Shown here: positions 54,858 to 64,000 of the stretch, in pieces
Layout of the letters: every line of letters begins with the position of its first letter
Numbering within the stretch: the stretch's first letter is position 1
NCBI GenBank assembly: GCA_964019165.1
Contig: OZ025272.1
Coordinates: forward strand, 8,618,493 to 8,682,492
From: Mastigias papua
Lineage: Eukaryota > Cnidaria > Scyphozoa > Rhizostomeae > Mastigiidae
Length of the DNA stretch: 64,000 bases
Reading direction: 5' to 3'
The notes under the pieces: generated by a model
Told to the model about the DNA's origin: nothing
Database searches by the model: none
Seen by the model: only the letters and a program-made list of their open reading frames with translations
Program-made: the position numbers and the translations under genes

Positions 54858-57760
54858 CGCTTTTGCAACCTACAAGTTCTTTTCATAAGGGAATCTTACT
54901 GCCACTGATTCTGTCACCGATTCTGTAAAGTTAAAAAAAGATCCATGCAATATTGTAACATGCTACAGAAGTGCTTGCTTACGAAACTAATGGTGAAACG
55001 TTGATAGAAGCCGAGAAGATTAATTCAGCTAGGAAATTATATAGCAAGTCTACAGCTAGTGCTGACGTAAACCAAGAGCCAGAGGTTCTTCATGATGTCA
55101 GCACATCCTACATTTTAAGGATTCATCGTGGGTAACATGCTAAATAGGTAATGCTTAGCAAAGTGGCATTGAGTAAATGGTTTAAAAATAATAAATATAC
55201 CTAACATCACTTAACCATAGGATAATCCTACTATTCATAACTTTTTTATTTCAGATTATTTATTTATTAGATAAATACGTATGAGATAATTTTTGCTGCG
55301 CAATATGCAACAGTGAATAGAATTGTTGACACAGGGTTTTCTTTAACATACTGATTGGGGACCTTGGCTCCCCAGCTCATTCAGTGGCCCTTCCAGTCAC
55401 AAGAATTTGCCCAGCCACCAGTAAAATAACTGCTCACATCGCTCAGTTGCAACTTTCCATACTACAGAAGACCATCCCTTCACATTCGAGAACATGCTCG
55501 TACTGAGATACCTCTACAGAATATTATACTCATTTCCTATCATATCTGTTTGTATCCGTGGACATATCCCCATGAATGCCTTGCATGGTACAACATTACA
55601 TATTTCATAGTAAATTACTTTTACAATTGACTTTAATAAAGGGCTACGGTTTTAAAGTATGCTTGCTGGTTTATACTATTCACACTTAAAATGCCATTTA
55701 CTCATAATTTTCACTATCATATCAATTCAAAATCATTCTGGTACAACTCTGCCATTTTGCTATGAATATGCCTATCACCGGAGCTGTGGCCTTTACATAC
55801 AATGATAGCTAGCAAGAGACCACTATAGTTGGTCCAACTTGAGCATTACAAAGAATAACAGACCAAGCAAATCTAAATCTACCAACTGACATGGTTTCCC
55901 CCTACATTACACAGTGTTCTGCCTATTTTCATGATTTTTAATGTCGTCTTGATTTTTCTATATTTTCATTCACCTATAATCTAGCTTCCAAGGAAACGGT
56001 ACTTCAAGTCTATCTCTGCACATCAAGAGATGAGATAGACGAGATAGATAAATTAACGATTCCATAGGAATAAGTATCCTTTTGTGAAAGGCGGGTTGTT
56101 CCTCCGTCATGATGTTACGCAAGCTTCTTTTTTTACAGAGCTAACCAGCTTCCATAACTAGAATCTGAAGGAAGTTTCAACAGGAATATTAATTCCGTGT
56201 TCATAACTTTCGTCAGATTCATTATTCTCTGAACCCTTTCGAGAACTACAAAAAAATGAACAGTGTAATTTCAATGTACTATTTCTACTTTGTGCTCTCC
56301 CTAATGCAAATGTCACATACATGTTTCTCGAATGGATGTCCTGAAGGTTTTCCGATCTTTTGGCTCAGATTAGATAATAGGCGGAATCAGAAATAAATGG
56401 TCAGCTTGCAGGACAGAAGGAACAGATATTGAAATAGCATATAATAACTCTGAAGGTATCTGTTGAAAGTTAGCCTTTGAAAAAGTATCTTCCGTCCATT
56501 TGGTGAACCAAAATGTCATAATACCCCCCGTACCGCACTTCAAGTATATACCGGTCAAAGCATGATGCATTCGAACCAGAGGAACGGACTGGCTAGTGCT
56601 AAGGAGTCCGGGCATGCTTTATTCACTTTCCTTCACTCTTTGTAAAGAAATCTCACCAAGTAGATTGCATTTTACAAACTACTATACATCATTTATAAAT
56701 GGACCCGAAAGCAATGGACCCTGTAGACGCCTGCAGGGTGCACCCAACTAGCCAGTTCAACTCTGATTTGAACAATGTTCTAATGTGGAGTTAAAATGGT
56801 GCCTTTTACACGCAATCTAACGCCTCCCATGCCCATGATTTATTATTTCATTGGGTCATTATTTCTCATAGAAGCATAGGGTATTAATCTCTTTCGTAAA
56901 TATTGTGCAACAATAAGACTCGGAGTTTCCTGTCAACTTTATGGCTGTATACAAGATATTAATCTTAATATGAAAAATGTGTGCAGAACCAATAGACACA
57001 GATGTTATCAACGCTGCAATACCCAACTTATAATCTAACAAATTGAGCTAGTTTTGCCAGGTCATATAAATAGCCTACTCCTACAGAAGATTCTCTATCT
57101 TGAAGTATATCATTTAAAGTAGACAAATAAATGTCACTTTCTGCATTTATTGACCCAGGTGAGGCCAATGACTTTGGAATTTGCACAAGATTAAAGTGAC
57201 AATTGCAACCATTATATGAATACTGGCCCAAACAGAAGAAGAATAAAATTCTATAGTAGGACATGCACTAGAGAACTTAGTGTCTTAAGGAGCAGATAGG
57301 TGAATTTTAATCTGAGGAACTCTAGAACCATACCTGATGTTAATAATGTTGTGACTTCCATGGCTAATCGTATGTTTGAATGAGGCTCTTTGCTAACCAC
57401 AAAGTGCTCGAAATCAAACTAATGCAATTAACTGCAACATGAGGAAAAGCAAGCTACTAGTTTACCCTTTCGTTGAAGATTTTCCCATGTAACTTTGACT
57501 ACAAATTGAAAATTGATTCAAGCAGGCATATAGCAAGCCAACGAAGACAGTTAGCAGTGAACGGTGCAACATCATGCCAATTGATTTGCAACTAGGCCAG
57601 GCATGCCTCCTCTATTAAATGCTGGCCGACCCGTTCAAATAGAGCTACAAAAGTTTATTTGGTAATATTAGTACCGTTGCCTGACTAAACCACTAGATCA
57701 ATGATTCACTTCAATAGATTCAAATGCTATTAGAAGAGAAAATTTAAGATGTTCATAAAG
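54858..57760. other. Intergenic DNA with two unassigned minus-strand frames
   Basis: Minus-strand frames 56370-56615 (MHHALTGIYLKCGTGG, FWFTKWTEDTF) and 57028-57264 (SLASPGSINAESD) have protein-like composition but no family I recognise. They could be exons of a gene including the 385-aa ORF, or chance frames. No splice pairing could be established. Confidence 0.35.
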
Positions 57761-57762
57761 GC

Positions 57763-59210
57763 TGATTTCCACAGGGCGAATATTTCGCCGCGAATTCGCA
57801 GAGAAATAAATTTGAGCATGCGCATTGAGCTTTCAGGTTTCGTAGCGAAATCGCCGCGATCTCTTTTGTAGACAAACGGGGAAATTCGTAGTTTTGACGA
57901 GCAATATCTAACATGGTGCATGCACGAAGGTTGTTGGTAATGAAAAAACAATTATTAATTTTGAAACTAATATAGCTAAAGAGGAGAAGAAAGAAAAGGT
58001 ACTGGGTAAGGAAAGTGTATAGGGATCGGCAGGAAAAGGGAGAATTCCACATGTTGGTAAGGGACTTGAGGCTTCACAATCATGAATATTTTTCACGTGC
58101 TTCCGTATGTCGCCTTCAACATTTGAAGAACTTTCTTTTGTTGATCTTATTATTGTAAAAAAGAGTATGGTAATGCGAGATACAATTGGACCAAGTGAAA
58201 GATTGGCTGTTACACTGAGGTATTTGGTAACAAGAGATGCCCAATGCACAATTGCAGCTAGTTATAGGATAAGCCCGACAACAATTGGCAGGGTATTATC
58301 AGAGACATGTGATGCACTGTGGGTCACTTTGTTGAATTTAAATTTTATTGACCCCCCTCCCCCCAGTACAGAAGCTCAATGGAAAGAGATTGCAGCTGAG
58401 TTTGAAAACAAGTGGAACTTCCCACATGCACTGGGGGCAATAGATGGGAAACATGTTGTCATGCAAGCCCCACAAAACAGTGAATTGGAGTACTTTAATT
58501 ATTACAAGACCCACAGTATCGTTTTGATAGCCGTTTGCAATGCCAGATACGAATTTTTATTAGTAGACATCGGAGGCTCTGGTAGACAGAGTGATGGGAG
58601 CGTCTATAATAATAGCCATTTAGGTCATGCTATCGAAAATAATTTATTAGATATTCCAAAACCTGAGAAAATAAATCCGGATTTATCGAAACTATACCCA
58701 TTTGTTTTCGTGGCTGATGATGCATTTGGTCTAAAGCCTCATATGATGAAGCCCTATCCAAATCAAAATATACGAATAGAACAGAGGATATTCAATTGTA
58801 GACTTTCGAGAGCAAGAAGAGTTATTGAAAGTACATTTGGTATTGCGACGTCAAGGTTCAGAGTATTTCATAGACCACTTATAGCTAAGACAGAGAAAGT
58901 AAAATCGATAACAAAAGCAGTTGTTGCATTGCACAATTATGTGAAGAAGAAACGTACACAGAATAATGAAAATAACTATAACTATTGTACCACATTGTAC
59001 ATTGATAGAGATACCAGACTCGGAATAACTCTCGGGAATTGGCGTAAGGAACAAGCAAATAGTGCTGGACTGCAACAAATATCGCAAGTGGGTTCGAACA
59101 ATTACTCTTGGGACGCCAAAGAAGTACGAAATGACTTCAAAAACTACTTTTGCTCCACAGAAGGATCACTTGATTGGAAGCTACTGAGAGTAACTAGAGA
59201 CAGGGCTTGA
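57763..59210 (+). mobile_element. PIF/Harbinger element, transposase copy
   Basis: The coding part runs from about 57913 to 59210. A candidate left terminal segment, GGCTGATTTCCACAGGGCG with TTTCGCCGCGAATTCGC, begins at 57768. I could not find the matching right end within 1 kb after the gene, so the right boundary is unknown. Confidence 0.75.
57913..59210 (+). pseudogene. HARBI1-type (PIF/Harbinger) DDE transposase, one stop and one frameshift
   Basis: The 5' part reads MVHARRLLVMKKQLLILKLI, a TAG at 57973-57975, then RRKKRYWVRKVYRDRQEKGE and LRLHNHEYFSR; the frame then shifts by one missing base near 58097, after which the 367-codon open frame begins FRMSPSTFEEL. The downstream part is intact: GPSERLAVTLRYL, TIAASYRISPTTIGRV (helix-turn-helix), then the DDE core with AIDGKH (D113 of this frame), FVADDAF (D204/D205) and RRVIESTFGI (E241), and the C-terminal GNWRKE and GSNNYSW features. 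In animals HARBI1-type proteins are nucleases acting with a Myb-like partner; no partner ORF was seen. The damage is light, so the copy is young or selected only until recently. Confidence 0.92.
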
Positions 59211-59870
59211 AACCGACTTATGTCATTATCACGTGCTGGACAAAGGACATTTGAGGTATCTATTGATGAATATCTTGCTGAATAGTTATTGACTAGTCCA
59301 CAGTATCTGGCACAGTATTTTGTAGAAACTGTAATTCTTTGGCTGGCAAGCTGGCCACAGCTAATTTGTCTTATGAATATATTATCAATAGACTTAGAGA
59401 AACCTACTTTTGAAGTTTATTTTTGGATGATTATTCTTTCGAATAAGTTTCTTCAATATCACATAATCGCTCAAAATACATGCAGCAAAAGTTAGAATCT
59501 TGTTTTTAATAAGTCGCAAGTAATAAAACTTCCTAAGCTTTACTTTACCTTAAGAAATAACGGATTGCCAATGTTGAAATTGAAACTGACCTTTAAAATG
59601 TGGTGATTTATGTAGCAACAGCTGAAATTGATAGTTTCACTAGCAATGAAGAAAACTGGGTTTTATTTATTGCGATCAGTGAAAGATGGTAGAGTGTGCT
59701 TTCACGACGCTTCTACAGACACTCCTCATCTTTTCAGTGAGAAGGAGGTGAGGAGCATAGCGACCGGGGGGTGTAGGACATTTAATACCCCAACGGTCTT
59801 CATCTTGGGAAGATTCAAAGTAAAAGTAGGCCATTACATCGTTACAATCAGGTACCTTTTGAGAAAGTGA
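59211..59870. other. 3' flank of the Harbinger transposase
   Basis: Short open stretches (for example 59628-59870) are unrecognised. No Myb-like gene or right terminal repeat seen. Confidence 0.45.
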
Positions 59871-59871
59871 A

Positions 59872-59990
59872 GGCTACACCCCTAGCCAAAGGAAATGTAA
59901 GCTACACAACCCCCAACCAAAGGAATTGTATGCTACACAACCCCCAACCAAAGGAATTGTAGGCTACACAACCCCCAGCCAAAGGAATCT
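59872..59990 (+). repeat. Tandem repeat, about four 30-bp units
   Basis: Units of GCTACACAACCCCC then AACCAAAGGAATTGTA, with few changes. It is not coding. Confidence 0.92.
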
Positions 59991-62400
59991 CGCGACGTTC
60001 CTGGTGGTGATTTAGCCGTATAAAACCAATTCCATAGTAAATAGCTTTATACTCATCATCTGGCGTCTAAGGATTCAGTGTTTAAAATCGGAAAATGGTT
60101 GTGATGTGAAGTAGAGAAAAGAATAGCGAATTGTCCAGATTTTTCAGCATTGGTTACTGATTTCCAGTAGAGAATGGCGAGTTGCTTCGTTTACAGTGCA
60201 ATATTTCCAACTTAACAGTTTTGCATAACAACTAGTATTCCAAAAATTTCATTCTTCATGTTAAAAGTATGCAAAGAATCGAAAGACAATACCGTTAACT
60301 CTTATGATGTACACAATCAAGGCATAAACACAGGGGCCATCAAAATCTTTTCTACAATATGTTACAGTGGACCAAATAACTGAAAGAACCACAAGAGCAG
60401 GCAAAATAATTGTTCTGCTCAATACAGTGACGAAGCCAGCTCTTGAAAAGGTGGGGAATGGTAGTGGGGTAATATGGAAGAACAACAATTTACACATCAT
60501 TACACAACCATAAAGCGAACGACGATAAAACTAGTACTCTGATGTTTAGTAAAGTCGGCGGGCCTGATAGATTGCCATTGTGTGCCGGATCTGGCCCGTG
60601 TGCCGTAGTTTGGTAACCCCTGCAGTAACATGACATGTTAATTTGATAATTTTACCTACGGTTGCGCAAATTTAGTTTACTTTACAATAGTATTTGTTGG
60701 CAATAAAAGAGCTTACAGTGATCTTTACTTTCCATTTTTGAGCATACAAAATAACCATAAAGCTTTTTCTAATCGAAGTGCTCATACTTAGAATAAATTG
60801 CAGCTTGAACCTTAATAGGTGCGCTCCTTGTTAACTTTTAGAGGACGCCTCAATACTTGAAGTATGCATTGTCGATAATTAATTTCCTTTTCTAATATTT
60901 CTATTGTTATTTTAATACATGTATATTTCAAATAAATTTCATGCTTTTATTTTAGTTTTATAAGTACATAAATACCCCCATGAAACCAATCTACTTTGAT
61001 TGACGGGGTTACAGTGAGAAGGACTTTAAAATGAAATGGAATAAAAAATAAATGGAGTTGAGTGGAGGCCTCATATTACAGTATAAAAGTTATGCTTTTC
61101 AGAGAGGAGTTAGAATCTAATTTGACTCTTAAATACTCACATTTAATAGTTTCAACGCATATCCCAATATATTTCATAGCATTTACTTTCTGATTCATTT
61201 ACTTATACGTATAGTATGTATCGATAATTCGATAAATCGAGCTTTTGAGTCTAAGCACAAACCTCCATACTTTAAATTTGCGCATATGCTTCCGTCCGAA
61301 AACAAATGGCTGTTCTAACTGCGATTACTCTCTGCAGATGAGAATTTTAAGGCATCTGTTATAATACTAGCAAAAATCCTTTACCTGTTTCTTGTGCCCA
61401 AGGAATATGCTTCAGTTCCTTGTCCTTATAATGAGTATTCTCTAATTAATGGCTTCATTGTTGCGCGCTACTTCAGTTTCTATTTGCTTTTTTGCTTCTG
61501 ACACTTTTTTAGGTAACCATTCATGAATATTTTATGGCATTATCCGTAAAACATGCCCTGATACGAACAAGATAGAGTTCGCCTTGTTTCGAGCATACAT
61601 AATTCATATAAATAGGCTAAAGATCAATAATCGCCTTATTGCTTTCTAAGAGAACATATTTCATTGGTTACCAGAGAGACTTATACGAGATGACTTCACT
61701 TTGAACCGTGAAAGCCATCTTTATTAGCATTTATAATCATTTTCTGGTTTTAAAGTGCTACTGTCTGCCATGGGAAATCAAATTTAAAGATAAATCTATA
61801 AAGTTGATCTAATAATATAATAAGAGACTCCTATCTTGTGGTTGCAAAAATTAATTGATATCTGTTTAAATGGTTACAACACAGATTGAGCTCATATTTT
61901 TTGTTTGTAAGACAGCATTATTTTAGGCTGATAATTTCATGTAAGGTTAGGAAAAACTTTCATATGAATCTAGGAAAACACTATCCCTCAATATTTTCTA
62001 AATTTATATATTATAAAAGCAAAACAACGACAAAAAGTGAGACCTTTTTATCTTTGAGAATTAATTTCACACGTTTCAGAATCAAACAGTCTGGTGACAA
62101 ATTCAATTACTACCATTCCATATTTAAAATGTTTCGACTCATACTTCAGTCATCCTCAGTTAGAAAGGAAAGTGTCAAAAAAGTAAATATATTATTATAT
62201 GTATACCTATTAGGACATTGTTTGGTATATTGAATCTACACTCAGAAAGCTGCAGTTTATTTAATTAGGTTGCATGATAAAATCTGACTGTAAATGTGAC
62301 GAAGAGATAAACGGAAGCGATGGAATGATTACTATAGCAAAGGAATGCTTTTGAAAGACATAGAAAGGTCCTTACTAATAAACAATTGAATCTAAGCACA
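59991..62400. other. Intergenic DNA, nothing recognised
   Basis: AT-rich. Frames at 60261-60500 and 61886-62233 show no family features. Confidence 0.5.
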
Positions 62401-62439
62401 AAAATCAACTCATAAAATGCATCGTTAGGTCATTGTTAC

Positions 62440-62790
62440 TTTATGAGTGCGAAACTTGGGCAATGAATAAGGCAATGTGAAACAAGTTAGAAGCAATAGA
62501 AATGTAGTTATTTAGACAAATGTTATAGATACCTTGGGTTAAAAGAGTGAGGAGTGTTGATGTAATGATGTATGTAGCTAGATGTAAGGAAGAAAGATCA
62601 TTCAAATTTGGAAACAAGCTAATGTTGTTCCGGCCCACAAGAAAGACAGTAAATGCCTTAAGCAAAATTACCGTCCATATTCTCTGTTTTATCACGATCC
62701 AATAGCTTCTTAATGGTCTTGCTTCGAGTGCAGAATTTTGTTAATTTTCTCTGACTGTCCAACACTCGTTTCTTATAGCCAGTTTCTTAT
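62440..62790 (+). mobile_element. Two abutting LINE scraps
   Basis: At 62445-62580 the plus strand reads YECETWAMNKAM, NKLEAIEM, LFRQML and IPWVKRVRSVDVM, a LINE ORF2 C-terminal pattern. At 62600-62700 it reads IQIWKQANVVPAHKKDSKCL then KQNYRPYSLF, the N-terminal RT block of a second LINE. Both are plus strand and truncated; order (C-terminal then RT) shows that they are separate insertions. Confidence 0.78.
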
Positions 62791-62928
62791 AAAAATGAAT
62801 TTAATGTCCTAAGGTACTTATATTAGTTGCTAAGAAATAAGAGAGGTTAGGCATAAGTAATAGAAACACAGTAATTTCATCTGTGATGCAAACTCTAGGC
62901 ATGCAATAGTGTAATTAACATATATATA

Positions 62929-63154
62929 TGTTAAATTACCAAGTATCGTTTCAGTGATTCTCACATGCGTTTTTATATCAGGTGCATATGATACAAGTGC
63001 CGCATATCTCATGGTATCAGGGGTATGTGATTCTACAATATATATTCTTCAGCATAAAAAAATAGAGAGTCCAGAGCAGTAAGATTGAGAACACGTTAAT
63101 TGCTGTGTATTACTTCTTGTGTCTCTGTTCTGCGGAACCCCGTAACGTTACATA
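62929..63154 (+). repeat. Long terminal repeat, left copy (plus orientation)
   Basis: Aligns along its whole length, reverse-complemented, with 63451-63676. Shared blocks: GTTAAATTA, CAGTGATTCTCACA, TATCAGGTGCAT, TCTACAATATATATTCTT, ATAGAGAG, TTGAGAACAC, TTCTTGTGTCTCTGTTCTG, CGGAACCCCG. Both copies are about 226 bp. Confidence 0.85.
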
Positions 63155-63176
63155 TAAATACTTTTCGTCGTCGACT

Positions 63177-63380
63177 TCAGGGCAAAGTGCCACACGTAAG
63201 TGCTACTCTAAATGTGTCCAGGGAGAAGTAGTAGGATGCGGCGGGTCCACGTAGAAAGGCCGGGAGAATGGCCATCATTTTAGCATCAGTCCAACCATTG
63301 GTAGTGGCGCAGCACTGAAACTGACGTAAAAAGGAAGAAAATTCTCCAGACTTGAACTTTTCAGGAGCGATTGAGGTCAT
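63177..63380 (-). pseudogene. Gypsy-type gag N-terminal fragment
   Basis: Minus-strand frame beginning MTSIAPEKFKSGEFSSFL, then FQCCATTNGWTDAK, ILPAFLRGPAASYYFSL. The F-x-G-E-x-F..FL..FE-like start, followed by NGW and LPAFLRGPA, matches the Gag capsid start of Gypsy-like LTR retrotransposons. It is truncated at residue about 68 by a stop at 63177. In orientation it belongs with the right LTR. Confidence 0.78.
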
Positions 63381-63450
63381 CATGAAGAACAGGCAAATGA
63401 TACAGTACCAAAAGAATAAGTCTAGTTCTCTGATCCCACCTCTGTCACCA

Positions 63451-63676
63451 AATATAACGCTCCGGGGTTCCGCAGAACAGAGACACAAGAATAATGAACA
63501 GACATTCAAGTGTTCTCAAGCTAATTGGTCTGATCTCTCTCTATCTTCTTATGTTCAAGAATATATATTGTAGAGCTACATGTACCTGATACTACGGGGC
63601 ACGCGGCAGTAGTGTCACATGCACTAGATACAGAAGGCCTGTGAGAATCACTTAAATCATAATTAATAATTTAACC
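63451..63676 (-). repeat. Long terminal repeat, right copy (minus orientation)
   Basis: Reads toward the gag fragment on the minus strand, and is followed by TTTGGTGACAGAGGTGGG, the position expected for a primer-binding site and leader. Inverted relative to the left copy. Confidence 0.85.
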
Positions 63677-64000
63677 TATATGTTCGTTATAGTAGGAACC
63701 TTCTTTGTAGTGACTGTTCATTATGTAGCATTCCATTGTATTGTTTAAGGAACAAGGATTATTTACACTTGCATAAAAAATGAATGGATTCCATTTCGTC
63801 ATGCTTTGTAACGTTGGTTCTCTGTTCCTATTTGTTCCGTCTTTTGTTGTCTTGCATCATCATCATCATCTCCCACAATTACTGTCATCATGTTGCTTTC
63901 CTTGTCCGTGACGTGCATCTATTCTTAGTACAAAGTTGTTTGTTGGGTTGTGTGTTACCATGCCATTGCATTGCCCCCTTAGTTCCGTCATATGTTATGA
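63677..64000. other. Window end, nothing recognised
   Basis: AT-rich. Contains a short CATCATCATCATC stretch at 63857-63869. Confidence 0.5.

Noticed and set aside
63857..63869. CATCATCATC repeat as a tandem-repeat locus
   Set aside because: Too short to be more than a simple repeat.

Overview
The window is AT-rich eukaryotic, almost certainly metazoan, nuclear DNA. Its real genes are split by spliceosomal introns with clean GT..AG borders, proteins match animal families, and much of the rest is transposon debris. The mix of mobile elements (non-LTR elements with an SGNH-type ORF1, Penelope-like elements with a GIY-YIG-type endonuclease tail, PIF/Harbinger, hAT, Gypsy) would suit a cnidarian such as an anthozoan. 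That assignment is inference from the general look of the repeats, not proven here.

Four host genes are recognisable, all on the minus strand. (1) A complete five-exon xylulokinase gene (XYLB, 4993-10500, 524 aa) can be spliced in phase at every junction. (2) A complete NCOA5-like gene (coding 19871-27139, six coding exons, 524 aa) has an N-terminal RRM, an RS-rich segment and the NCOA5 anticodon-binding-like domain, plus a likely non-coding first exon ending at 29595. (3) A PI-PLC X-domain gene (PLCXD type, 32193 to about 35.7 kb) has three firm exons and one tentative 5' exon. (4) A single-exon TMEM229-like membrane protein lies at 43188-43670. A fifth candidate is a long unrecognised ORF (53700-54857, 385 aa). 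The four known genes do not form a pathway; they are ordinary neighbours on a chromosome.

Layout: 1-4.25 kb is a decayed LINE holding a nested, 5'-truncated Penelope-like element; 4.6-4.85 kb is an inverted Penelope-terminal repeat pair; 5.0-10.5 kb is XYLB with a hAT-like MITE in intron 3; 10.56-15.51 kb is a large fold-back element with long inverted ends built of ~185-bp tandem units, carrying a second Penelope fragment and the remains of an SGNH-type gene; 16.2-17.0 kb is a LINE relic; 18.2 kb is a MITE; 19.9-29.6 kb is NCOA5 with a related MITE in its first intron; 29.2 kb is a 127-bp palindrome; 29.8 kb is a G-tract-ended MITE; 31.3-32.0 kb is a LINE relic; 32.2-35.7 kb is PLCXD with a TIR element in one intron; 35.8-37.3 kb is a LINE relic; 41.7-42.3 kb is a hAT transposase tail; 43.2 kb is TMEM229; 46.0-47.2 kb holds two hAT MITEs with 8-bp target duplications; 50.9-51.75 kb is a TIR element full of TCGCGA motifs; 52.76-52.9 kb is an (AT)n microsatellite; 53.7-54.9 kb is the orphan ORF; 57.76-59.2 kb is a PIF/Harbinger transposase with one stop and one frameshift; 59.9 kb is a short tandem repeat; 62.4-62.8 kb holds two LINE scraps; 62.9-63.7 kb is a Gypsy gag fragment between two LTRs in inverted orientation.

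I found no previously undescribed multi-gene system. The most unusual structures are the fold-back element at 10.56-15.51 kb and the inverted-LTR unit at 62.93-63.68 kb.
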